Source of the DNA: an uncultured Candidatus Melainabacteria bacterium
Lineage (GTDB): Bacteria > Cyanobacteriota > Vampirovibrionia > Gastranaerophilales > Gastranaerophilaceae
Length of the DNA: 14,213 bases
NCBI GenBank assembly: GCA_937895785.1
Contig: CALBKW010000140.1
Coordinates: 1-14,213, forward strand
Direction: 5' to 3'
A program made the position numbers and the translations under genes. The notes beneath the pieces are model-generated. The model made no database searches, was not told where the DNA came from, and worked only from the letters and a program-made list of their open reading frames with translations. Of the stretch, positions 6,583 through 13,110 are shown piece by piece (within the stretch, counting starts at the first letter, position 1; the number at the start of each line of letters is the position of its first letter).

Positions 6583-7089
6583 TTATTGATTATTGTACCT
6601 ATTCATAATTTTTTGTGTTTCCATGAAGTCTGTTTTAGGTTCCATTACACCACTAGCTTTGTCATAACGTTGAAATTGATTTTTGCCGTTTCTGTTATAA
6701 CCAGGTTTTCCACTAGTCATACGTTTAAATTCATCCTTATCAGTTTTTTTGAATTGGTCTTGCATTTCATTAGCAAATGGTCTTGTATATTTGTAGTAAT
6801 CTGCAGGTAAAACGTAAGTGTCATTCTTAGGTACAACATTGAATGCCAAAGCCATACCATCAGTGAATAAGTTAGTTAAAATTCTAACAAATCCAACACC
6901 ACCGATTACAATTACAAGGAATACAGCCAAAATTTTAGGGGCTGCAGCAATAGTTTGTTCTTGAACTTGCGTTACGGCTTGCAAAATACCTACAACAAGA
7001 CCGATGCCTGCAGCAACAAGTACGCACGGCATTGAAATTGAAAGCATTACGACAAAACCTCTTGCCATATATTCCATTAACATTTCCAT
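6583..7089 (-). CDS. fliQ: Flagellar export gate protein FliQ with long C-terminal extension
   Basis: FliQ surrounds FliP/FliR in the export gate. Residues 1-88 are the whole normal protein: two hydrophobic helices (about 13-37 and 53-76) joined by GILQAVTQVQEQTIAAAPKI, the FliQ signature. Normal FliQ is about 89 aa, but here the frame continues for 80 more residues (89-168) to 168 aa. The extension is polar, aromatic and slightly basic (about 15 Lys/Arg against 11 Asp/Glu), rich in Asn/Gln/Tyr, with no membrane segment. The frame is open and the downstream gene is placed 2 bases after the true stop, so this is not a frameshift artefact. Ribosome binding site AGAGGT lies 7 bases before the ATG. 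Confidence 0.95.
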   Translation of the reverse strand: MEMLMEYMARGFVVMLSISMPCVLVAAGIGLVVGILQAVTQVQEQTIAAAPKILAVFLVIVIGGVGFVRILTNLFTDGMALAFNVVPKNDTYVLPADYYKYTRPFANEMQDQFKKTDKDEFKRMTSGKPGYNRNGKNQFQRYDKASGVMEPKTDFMETQKIMNRYNNQ

Positions 7090-7182
7090 AGTTTTTACCT
7101 CTTTTTATAGAAGCTTTAAGGTCCTGATGTTTTGAAGGTTTGTGTATCTAAACCTCTTATCATCTAACCTTTTAAACCTCAT

Positions 7183-7824
7183 TTAGTTATAACTTTGTAC
7201 CAGACCTTGAACAATTAATGCCCAACCGTCAACTGCAATAAAGATAAGCAATTTAAACGGTAAAGAAATGATTGTTGGTGATAACATGAACATACCTAGT
7301 GCTAACAAGATGTTTGCTACAACCAAGTCTAATACGATAAATGGTACGAATACGATGAAACCAATTTCAAAAGCTGTTTTCAATTCACTGATGATGTAAG
7401 CGGGAGCAACTTGCCAAATTGTAATTTCATCTGGACTTTCAGGTCTGTCGTTGCCTGAAAGTTCGATAAAGAATGCCAAATCCGTTTCACGGGTTTGTTT
7501 TAACATAAATTCTTTTAATGGTTTAGAACCTTTTTCGATAGCTACAATTAAGTTCTTAGTTTGTTTGTAAGGAGCTTGACCTTGTTCATAACATTGTTGG
7601 AATACAGGTCCCATTGTGTAGAACGTCAAAATCATAGACAAACCAATGATTACAATTGATGGAGGAACTGATTGTGTACCCATCGCAGTTTTTAACATTG
7701 AAAATACGATAATAAATCTTAAAAAACTTGTCATACAAGCGAATACAAATGGTAATATTGAAAACATAGACATTACCAAAAGCATTTGTATAACTGGATT
7801 TATATCCTTAAAAATATCTGACAT
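7183..7824 (-). CDS. fliP: Flagellar export gate protein FliP
   Basis: FliP forms the pentameric core of the export channel. The 213-aa product shows the family blocks TSFLRFIIVFSMLKTAMGTQSVPPSIVIIGLSMILTFYTM (32-71), IWQVAPAYIISELKTAFEIGFIVFVPFIVLDLVVANILLALGM (136-178) and LSPTIISLPFKLLIFIAVDGWALI (181-204). It is shorter than the enterobacterial protein (about 245 aa) because it starts directly at the first membrane helix and lacks a cleavable signal peptide, as in many lineages. AGAAGG precedes the ATG. It follows fliO by 26 bases; a 93-base gap separates it from fliQ. Confidence 0.97.
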   Translation of the reverse strand: MSDIFKDINPVIQMLLVMSMFSILPFVFACMTSFLRFIIVFSMLKTAMGTQSVPPSIVIIGLSMILTFYTMGPVFQQCYEQGQAPYKQTKNLIVAIEKGSKPLKEFMLKQTRETDLAFFIELSGNDRPESPDEITIWQVAPAYIISELKTAFEIGFIVFVPFIVLDLVVANILLALGMFMLSPTIISLPFKLLIFIAVDGWALIVQGLVQSYN

Positions 7825-7850
7825 ACTATTTCTACCTTCTTTTTAACTGA

Positions 7851-8180
7851 TTAATAATTCACGCCCTGTTTGTCTAAATTAGCTTTGTCAATTTCATCTA
7901 ATTCTTTAGTTTCATTTGTAACTAAGTTGTTAGAATCTAATTTAGAAATTAAAGTTGTTCTTTCCAAATCTGCAGCAATCAAAAAGCGCTCTGAGCCTGC
8001 CTTGATGATGTACAGAGTTTTTCTTGAAGACAATCCCAAACCGTCCTCAATTGATAACAAACCTTTTCTGTTTCCTGTAAAATTTGTTATCGAGAATTTT
8101 TTATAAGCAAATAGAGCAAAACATATTAGCCCTATCATTGCCATTGTGTATACTGTGAAATTTAAAATGTAGTGTCCCAT
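7851..8180 (-). CDS. fliO: Flagellar biosynthesis protein FliO
   Basis: FliO is the accessory membrane protein that helps FliP assemble into the export gate. The 109-aa product has one N-terminal membrane helix (about residues 5-26) and a small cytoplasmic domain with LSIEDGLGLSSRKTLYIIKAGSERFLIAADLERTTLISKL (42-81), the typical FliO pattern. The position immediately upstream of fliP is conserved among flagellated bacteria and supports a flagellar rather than a virulence-type secretion system, since FliO is flagella-specific. AAAGGA lies 11 bases before the ATG. Family sequence is weakly conserved, so context carries part of the weight. Confidence 0.9.
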   Translation of the reverse strand: MGHYILNFTVYTMAMIGLICFALFAYKKFSITNFTGNRKGLLSIEDGLGLSSRKTLYIIKAGSERFLIAADLERTTLISKLDSNNLVTNETKELDEIDKANLDKQGVNY

Positions 8181-8297
8181 GAGGTATAAAATCCTTTTAA
8201 TTATTTTTTATGCAATGTCAATATTGTTGTAAGTTGGAAGTTTTTATAGTTAGGTATTTTGTCAATCTTCTAAACTTACAATCCTATAAAACTCTGA
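8181..8297 (-). other. 117-base spacer between the SpoA gene and fliO
   Basis: The longest gap inside the flagellar operon. It contains two TTGACA hexamers on the minus strand (8265-8260 and 8221-8216), but neither has a -10 box at 16-18 bases, so I do not call a promoter. No hairpin terminator and no small gene are visible. Confidence 0.4.
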
Positions 8298-9497
8298 CTA
8301 GATATCTTCGTCATCTAGTTCAAAATCGCTGTAGTCGAAATCTTCATCACCTTGAGATTCTTCCATAGGCATATCACCCATTTCTTGCATTGGTTCGCCA
8401 ACCATCTCATCTTGATGCATTTCAATATCACTGTCAGGGATTGGCATTTCTTGATGCATTTCTGGCATTGGTTGAGGTTCTGGAGCGGCAGGTGTTTCTG
8501 CAAAAATATGGTTGATTTTAACACCATATCTATCGTTTACAATAACAAGTTCGCCTGTTGCAATTGTTTTTTCTTCAACTTTTAGCGTAATGTTGTTGTT
8601 GTAAACAGAACCAATATCGACAACTAAGCCGTCTTCTATATTTTTTAGTTCTCCCAAAGAGATTTTTACTTTGTCGAACTCTGCGCCCATTTCAACTTGA
8701 ATACTATCCCAAAGGTTAGCTGGTGGCATATTTGAAGCCATTTCTTCTTCTCCTCCGTTATCTACTGAAATAATTAATGCTGGGTTAGGGGCTATTCTAA
8801 ACTCTCTTGAGTAGCCCATATATCGTAAATCCATAATTTGAATATTACTGTTGTCCAAAACAACAATATCTTCAACTTCTAGGGATTTTAAATCTTGTAC
8901 TGTAAAACTTGTTGTGCCTACAGAGATGTTAACTTCTACCAAACTGCCCAAAAAGGAATCGTTTGAAAATTTTTGTTCTGTACACTGAATTTCTTGCGGG
9001 TTTATAAGCGTACTAGGGAAAGAAACTATAACCTTGCCACATCTTTTAGTTTCATCATCTCTGAGCATGAAGGTTAAATGTACTGTGTTAAATTTTCTAG
9101 CAGTTCCATCATATTGTTGCGGAATGAAGTTGGAACTAATAAAACTATATAAGTTATCATTGTAGGCCGTTATTAATTTTGCTTCAAGCTCTGTAATTTG
9201 GTTGATTTGAAAAGGTTTTTTAGATTCACCCAAAGTTCTTTCTAAAATAATTCTAATAGCTTTATCAGAACTTCTAATATAAACTTCGTTCTTTTCATCA
9301 ACTTTTATTTTAGTAACAAAATAGCTATCATCTTGGAAAAGAGTGTTCATATTTTGGCTCACAGAAATAAGTTTAAAGTGGAGTCCGCCCCACATAAAAT
9401 CATCAGATGCGTTTTGTAGTGCATTATTAAATGCACTGTCAAACCAGCTATATTCAGCCAATAATTCTTTTGTACTTGTACTTAACGCTTCTGTCAT
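8298..9497 (-). CDS. Flagellar C-ring/switch protein with two SpoA domains (FliM/FliN- or SctQ-like)
   Basis: A 399-aa C-ring or sorting-platform protein. Two SpoA (SurfaceAnti/FliN) domains can be traced: about 183-246, starting LVEVNISVGTTSFTVQDLKSLEVEDIVVLD, and about 262-332, WDSIQVEMGAEFDKVKISLGELKNIEDGLVVDIGS through YGVKINHIF. The N-terminal part (about 15-180) is FliM/SctQ-like but divergent, including ITELEAKLITAYNDNLYSFI. The N-terminal LSQxEIDAL motif that binds CheY in FliM/FliY is not visible. The C-terminal tail (333-399) is very acidic (24 Asp/Glu, no Lys/Arg) with nine Met and a 13-residue internal repeat (MHQEMP.../MHQDEM...). Its place upstream of fliO-fliP-fliQ-fliR corresponds to fliM/fliN/fliY in other operons. 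The symbol is left empty because it could be either. Confidence 0.88.
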   Translation of the reverse strand: MTEALSTSTKELLAEYSWFDSAFNNALQNASDDFMWGGLHFKLISVSQNMNTLFQDDSYFVTKIKVDEKNEVYIRSSDKAIRIILERTLGESKKPFQINQITELEAKLITAYNDNLYSFISSNFIPQQYDGTARKFNTVHLTFMLRDDETKRCGKVIVSFPSTLINPQEIQCTEQKFSNDSFLGSLVEVNISVGTTSFTVQDLKSLEVEDIVVLDNSNIQIMDLRYMGYSREFRIAPNPALIISVDNGGEEEMASNMPPANLWDSIQVEMGAEFDKVKISLGELKNIEDGLVVDIGSVYNNNITLKVEEKTIATGELVIVNDRYGVKINHIFAETPAAPEPQPMPEMHQEMPIPDSDIEMHQDEMVGEPMQEMGDMPMEESQGDEDFDYSDFELDDEDI

Positions 9498-9539
9498 TCC
9501 CCGTAAGTCCCTTTTGGGTTTTTACTTATTACTTTCCCG

Positions 9540-9566
9540 TTTATAGCATAATTGTATTTCTGTAAA
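9540..9566 (-). promoter_or_regulatory. Promoter of the flagellar operon
   Basis: On the minus strand TATAAA (9545-9540) is preceded by TG one base away, an extended -10. TTTACA (9566-9561) lies 15 bases upstream, shorter than ideal. It looks like a sigma-70 promoter; I see neither a sigma-28 nor a sigma-54 signature. Confidence 0.5.
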
Positions 9567-9573
9567 GTGGCAT

Positions 9574-9702
9574 CATTCGTTTAGAGGATTTTGCGTAGAG
9601 TGAGTGCAACGCACGAAACTCGAAGTAGCGTGAGCATAATGAGTGCCAACGAAGTGAAACGAATGCTTGCTCACGTGAAGCAATAATCCGATAGAGGATT
9701 TT
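9574..9702. repeat. Palindrome-rich repeat-like intergenic segment
   Basis: A non-coding stretch in the divergent spacer between the flagellar operon and fba. CATTCGTTT (9574-9582) pairs with AAACGAATG (9657-9665); CGTGAGCA (9629-9636) pairs with TGCTCACG (9668-9675); GTGC-AAC-GCAC (9604-9614) is a small hairpin. The 11-mer TAGAGGATTTT occurs at 9582-9592 and 9692-9702, bracketing the segment. Its GC content and AGTG/GAAGTGAA motifs differ from the flanks, suggesting an inserted or dispersed element. Copy number cannot be seen here. Confidence 0.5.
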
Positions 9703-9748
9703 CTCTTATAGGCTCAATGCTTTTAAGAACTATTGCATAAATAATTTT

Positions 9749-9777
9749 TTGTAATACAATTATGGCGTAGATATACT
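9749..9777 (+). promoter_or_regulatory. Promoter of the aldolase gene
   Basis: TTGTAA (9749-9754) and TATACT (9772-9777) are separated by 17 bases, 4/6 and 5/6 matches. AAAAGGAG (9787-9794) follows as a strong ribosome binding site 7 bases before the ATG, so the leader is short. Confidence 0.65.
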
Positions 9778-9801
9778 TTTACAAACAAAAGGAGAACTCA
9801 A

Positions 9802-10761
9802 ATGAGTGAAAGAAAATTAGTAGGAACAGGCGAAATGTTCAAGAAAGCATTAGCTGGCGGATACGCTATCGGTGCTTACAATGTTAACAACATGGAAATT
9901 TTACAAGGTATTGCAGAAGCAGCAGAAGAAACTCGTTCACCAATCATTTTACAAGTTTCTGCAGGTGCTAGAAAATATGCTAACCAAACATACTTAATCA
10001 AATTAGTTGAAGCAGCTTTAGCTACAACAACAGTACCTATCGCATTACACTTAGACCACGGTGCAGACTTTGAAATTTGTAAAGCTTGTATCGACGGCGG
10101 TTTCTCATCTGTAATGATTGATGGTTCAAGATTCCCATTCGAAGAAAACGTAGCAGTTACTAAAAAAGTAGTTGAATACGCTCACGAAAGAGGAGTTTCT
10201 GTAGAAGCTGAACTTGGTAAATTAGCTGGTGTTGAAGATGACGTTAAAGTTTCTGATAAAGATGCTAAATATACAAACGTTAAAGAAGCTGTTGAATTTG
10301 TTAAACAAACAGGTTGTGATTCATTAGCAATCGCTATTGGTACTTCACACGGCGCTTACAAATTCAAAGGTGAAGCTAAATTAGACTTCGACAGATTAAA
10401 AGAAATCAAAGATGCTTTAGCTGAAGCTGGTTACCCAGATTACCCAATCGTTCTTCATGGTTCTTCATCAGTACCAAAAGAATTTGTAGAAAAATGTAAT
10501 AAATTCGGCGGTAACTTACCAGACGCACAAGGTGTTCCAGAAGATATGTTAAACTACGCTTCTAAACACGGTGTAGCTAAAATCAACATCGATACAGACT
10601 TACGTTTAGCTATGACTTCAACTATCAGAGAATTCTTCATTGAACACCCTGAAAAATTCGACCCACGTGAATATATGGGACCTGGTAGAACAGCAGTTAA
10701 AGAAATGGTTATGCACAAAATGAGAGATGTATTAGGAACAGCTGGTCATGCTGATGACTAA
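9802..10761 (+). CDS. fba: Class II fructose-bisphosphate aldolase
   Basis: Reversibly splits fructose 1,6-bisphosphate into glyceraldehyde 3-phosphate and dihydroxyacetone phosphate in glycolysis and gluconeogenesis; cytoplasmic, zinc-dependent. The 319-aa product has LHLDHGAD with the catalytic Asp85 and zinc ligand His86, E136 in VEAELGKLAG, IAIGTSHGAYK with His183, VLHGSSSVP with His219, and AKINIDTDLRLAMT (259-272) for phosphate binding, ending YMGPGRTAVKEMV. Length is typical of the Thermotoga/bacterial short class II group. Highly biased codons (TTA, GAA, AAA) and strong expression signals fit a major glycolytic enzyme. It is monocistronic, with its own promoter and terminator. Confidence 0.97.
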   Translation: MSERKLVGTGEMFKKALAGGYAIGAYNVNNMEILQGIAEAAEETRSPIILQVSAGARKYANQTYLIKLVEAALATTTVPIALHLDHGADFEICKACIDGGFSSVMIDGSRFPFEENVAVTKKVVEYAHERGVSVEAELGKLAGVEDDVKVSDKDAKYTNVKEAVEFVKQTGCDSLAIAIGTSHGAYKFKGEAKLDFDRLKEIKDALAEAGYPDYPIVLHGSSSVPKEFVEKCNKFGGNLPDAQGVPEDMLNYASKHGVAKINIDTDLRLAMTSTIREFFIEHPEKFDPREYMGPGRTAVKEMVMHKMRDVLGTAGHADD

Positions 10762-10788
10762 TTCATAACTCAGTAAGTTATAAACATT

Positions 10789-10827
10789 AAAAAAGGTTGA
10801 AGAGAGAAATCACTTCAACCTTTTTTT
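10789..10827 (+). terminator. Terminator of the aldolase gene
   Basis: AAGGTTGAAG (10793-10802) pairs perfectly with CTTCAACCTT (10813-10822) around a 10-base loop, flanked by A6 and followed by a run of seven T. A classic intrinsic terminator. Confidence 0.92.
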
Positions 10828-10844
10828 GTAAGATTATAATAAGT

Positions 10845-10998
10845 TGTTATTCTGAACTTGTTTCAGAATCGCGAGGTTTTTCTAGTGAAATAATGCGACC
10901 TTGAAATACTCTCGGATTATTTGGGCTGTCGTGGGAGTAACGTCCCACTCCAACTTACGGGCTTTTGCCCTACCGAAAATCCGCAATTCAGGGTGACA
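10845..10998. repeat. 154-bp repeat-like element with terminal inverted repeats
   Basis: No gene fits here. The left end TGTTATTCTGAACTTG (10845-10860) and the reverse complement of the right end GCAATTCAGGGTGACA (10983-10998) agree at most positions, differing mainly by transitions. The left end is also a hairpin: ATTCTGAA (10849-10856) with TTCAGAAT (10862-10869). Inside are GTGGGA/TCCCAC and GGGC-TTTT-GCCC hairpins. TTCTGAACTTGTTTCAGAAT-type ends with a matching ...CAGGGTGACA end are typical of short dispersed non-coding repeats (MITE-like) in several bacterial groups. Confidence 0.65.
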
Positions 10999-11026
10999 TT
11001 GAAACAAAATAATTGTAAAATAAAAT
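10999..11026 (+). promoter_or_regulatory. Promoter of the LysE-family gene
   Basis: TTGAAA (10999-11004) and TAAAAT (11021-11026) with a 16-base spacer, both 5/6 matches to consensus. The -35 box starts at the base immediately after the repeat element ends. Confidence 0.55.
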
Positions 11027-11044
11027 GATATTTTATGAGGTAAT

Positions 11045-11662
11045 ATGGCAAGTAGTATTTTATTTTTTATAGTAACAGTTGCTCTTTTTGGGTTAGTTCC
11101 TGGTCCTGATATTATTTTTGTTATAACTCAGGCGGTTACTAAAGGTAAAAAAGAAGCCCTGTATGTTTCTTTAGGACTTACAACTGGTTGTATGTTCCAT
11201 GCAACTTTGGCATCTTTTGGTGTTGCGTTTATTTTTCAGCAATCAGCCCTAGCATTTAATGCCTTAAAAACTTTGGGTGTAATTTACTTGTTATATTTGG
11301 CTTACAAAACTTTTGTAAATGCAGATAAAGAGATTACGGCAACGGATAATAATAGGGCGAAATTGGGATATTTTAAGGGAATTTTAATGAATATTTTAAA
11401 TCCTAAAGTTATCCTATTTTTCTTAGCATTTTTACCTCAATTTGTGCCATCAAATGTTAACCATATAAGCTTGTATATGTTTATGCTGGGTGTAATTTTT
11501 ATGTTGGTAACTCTTGTTGTTTTCTGTACTGTTGCAATTCTGGCATCTCAATTGAATACTCATTTGATTTCAAACCCCAAAATGATGACAAAGGTGAATA
11601 AAGGCAGTGCTTTTGTTTTAGGCGGTTTGGCAATATTGCTAGCTTTGGCAAGACAAAACTAG
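11045..11662 (+). CDS. LysE/RhtB-family amino acid exporter
   Basis: A 205-aa inner-membrane exporter of the LysE/RhtB family, which pumps amino acids such as lysine, threonine or homoserine lactone out of the cell; the substrate cannot be read from sequence. About six hydrophobic segments span the protein. The signature GPDIIFVITQAVTKGKKEALYVSLGLTTG (about residues 20-48) and LKTLGVIYLLYLAYKTF are diagnostic, and NPKVILFFLAFLPQFV (about 118-133) is the second family motif. Start ATG 11045 has GAGGT seven bases upstream. It appears to have its own promoter and no convincing terminator before the next gene. Confidence 0.93.
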   Translation: MASSILFFIVTVALFGLVPGPDIIFVITQAVTKGKKEALYVSLGLTTGCMFHATLASFGVAFIFQQSALAFNALKTLGVIYLLYLAYKTFVNADKEITATDNNRAKLGYFKGILMNILNPKVILFFLAFLPQFVPSNVNHISLYMFMLGVIFMLVTLVVFCTVAILASQLNTHLISNPKMMTKVNKGSAFVLGGLAILLALARQN

Positions 11663-11783
11663 ATGAAAATTAGTAATAAGTGTCATCTTTACATTCATAT
11701 TAAGATGATATCAAGATATTACTAGTTCAGGCATGTTTATAATATAATATATTCAATAGGTACATTAAAATAGGGGAATTATT
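11663..11783 (+). promoter_or_regulatory. Spacer carrying a probable symporter promoter
   Basis: Overlapping TATAAT boxes lie in the AT-rich stretch near 11730-11750, preceded by a TG, but I find no good -35 at 17 bases. A weak TCATCTT/AAGATGA stem (11683-11689 with 11702-11708) has no T-run and is not a convincing terminator. AGGGGA sits seven bases upstream of the TTG start. Confidence 0.35.
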
Positions 11784-13103
11784 TTGAAAACTTCCAAGCT
11801 GACATCATTTATCTTTGGTGCATTAATTTTAGGCGTAATTATCGGTTGGTTATTTCCATCATTTGCAGTTAAATTAGATCCTTTAGCGAAAATCTTTTTG
11901 AATATGATTAAAATGATTATTGCTCCATTGTTGTTTTCAACATTGGTTGTTGGTATTGCTGGACATGGTGATATCAAAAGTTTGGGTAAAATCGGTTTAA
12001 AAACTATAATTTATTTTGAAATTGTTACAACCATTGCCTTATTAATTGGTTTAGCAATGGGTAACTTGGTTCAACCTGGGGTTGGCGTAGGCGTTAATGC
12101 AAGTGCTCATGATATGCAAGCTGCTCAACACTTAGCTACAATCAATACAAATAATTCTTTGAGTGGAATGATTATTGGTATGTTTCCAACGTCTGTCGTT
12201 AAAGCAATGGCAGACGGTAACTTGCTTCAAATTGTAATCTTCTCTCTATTCTTTGCGGTTGCGATTTGTGCAGTTGGTAAAGCTGCTAAACCAGTTTTAG
12301 ACGTCTTAAATTCAACTGCAAAAATAATGTTCAAATTTACCGAATATGTAATGTACTTTGCTCCCGTTGGTATTTTGGGCGCTGTAGCATCTGCTATCGG
12401 CTCAAACGGTATTGGAGTATTAAAAAGTTATGGTAAAGTAATTTTCTGCTTATATGCAGCTTTGGCAATATTTATTGGTCTAGTTTTACACGGTGTATGT
12501 TCAATCGTAAGAGTTCCATTTTGGAAATTAATGGGCGCATTAAAAGACCAAATTTTGTTGGCATTTACAACTTCAAGTTCAGAAGCAGCATTGCCAAAAT
12601 CAATGGAAATTATGGAGAAATTCGGTGTTCCAAGAAACATTGTAGCGTTTGTAATGCCAACAGGATATTCGTTTAACCTAGACGGTTCAACTTTGGGTGT
12701 TGCTGTTGCTGTTTTATTTTCTACACAAATTGTAGGAATTAACTTGAATTTTGAACAACAATTAGTTATGATGTTAGCGTTGATGTTTGCTAGTAAAGGT
12801 ATCGCAGGTGTACCAAGGGTATCATTAATCGTACTTGCAGGTACATTGACAACATTTAATTACCCAATCGTAGGTGTTGCAATTTTATTAGGTATTGACC
12901 ACATTTTAGATATGGCACGTACCGTAACAAACTTGATTGGTAACTCAATTGCAACAGTTGTAATTGCTCGTTGGGAAGGTCAATTTGATGATGAAAAAAT
13001 GCAAAAATATATTTCTAAAGAAAAACGTCGTAAAGAGTTATTAGCATACTTTAGCTCAAAAAGACAACAACAAAAAAATAATCAATTAGTAAATGAAGGA
13101 TAG
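11784..13103 (+). CDS. Dicarboxylate/amino acid:cation symporter (DAACS), probably acidic amino acid
   Basis: A 439-aa glutamate-transporter-fold symporter. Signatures: TSSSEAALP (263-271) at hairpin HP1, PTGYSFNLDG (292-301) with the NMD-type NLD, FASKGIAGVPR (335-345) at HP2 and IDHILDMARTVTNLIGN (371-387) in TM8. Aligned to the archaeal homologue GltPh, D376 takes the place of the aspartate that binds the substrate amino group and R379 of the arginine that binds its side-chain carboxylate, which favours glutamate/aspartate over plain dicarboxylates. The Na1-site aspartate is replaced by N387, as in proton-coupled members. The start is TTG, supported by AGGGGA upstream. The C-tail is basic and Gln-rich. 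Seven bases separate it from ileS. Confidence 0.92.
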   Translation: MKTSKLTSFIFGALILGVIIGWLFPSFAVKLDPLAKIFLNMIKMIIAPLLFSTLVVGIAGHGDIKSLGKIGLKTIIYFEIVTTIALLIGLAMGNLVQPGVGVGVNASAHDMQAAQHLATINTNNSLSGMIIGMFPTSVVKAMADGNLLQIVIFSLFFAVAICAVGKAAKPVLDVLNSTAKIMFKFTEYVMYFAPVGILGAVASAIGSNGIGVLKSYGKVIFCLYAALAIFIGLVLHGVCSIVRVPFWKLMGALKDQILLAFTTSSSEAALPKSMEIMEKFGVPRNIVAFVMPTGYSFNLDGSTLGVAVAVLFSTQIVGINLNFEQQLVMMLALMFASKGIAGVPRVSLIVLAGTLTTFNYPIVGVAILLGIDHILDMARTVTNLIGNSIATVVIARWEGQFDDEKMQKYISKEKRRKELLAYFSSKRQQQKNNQLVNEG

Positions 13104-13110
13104 ATTGGAA

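Noticed and set aside
8216..8265. Two TTGACA hexamers upstream of fliO as an internal promoter
   Set aside because: Neither has a -10 box at 16-18 bases; the AT-rich background makes chance hexamers likely.
5801..9497. A non-flagellar type III secretion system
   Set aside because: FliO is flagella-specific, the fliO-P-Q-R order is flagellar, and no needle, secretin or effector genes are present.
11683..11708. Hairpin after the LysE-family gene as a terminator
   Set aside because: Only a 7-bp AT-rich stem with a 12-base loop and no T-run.
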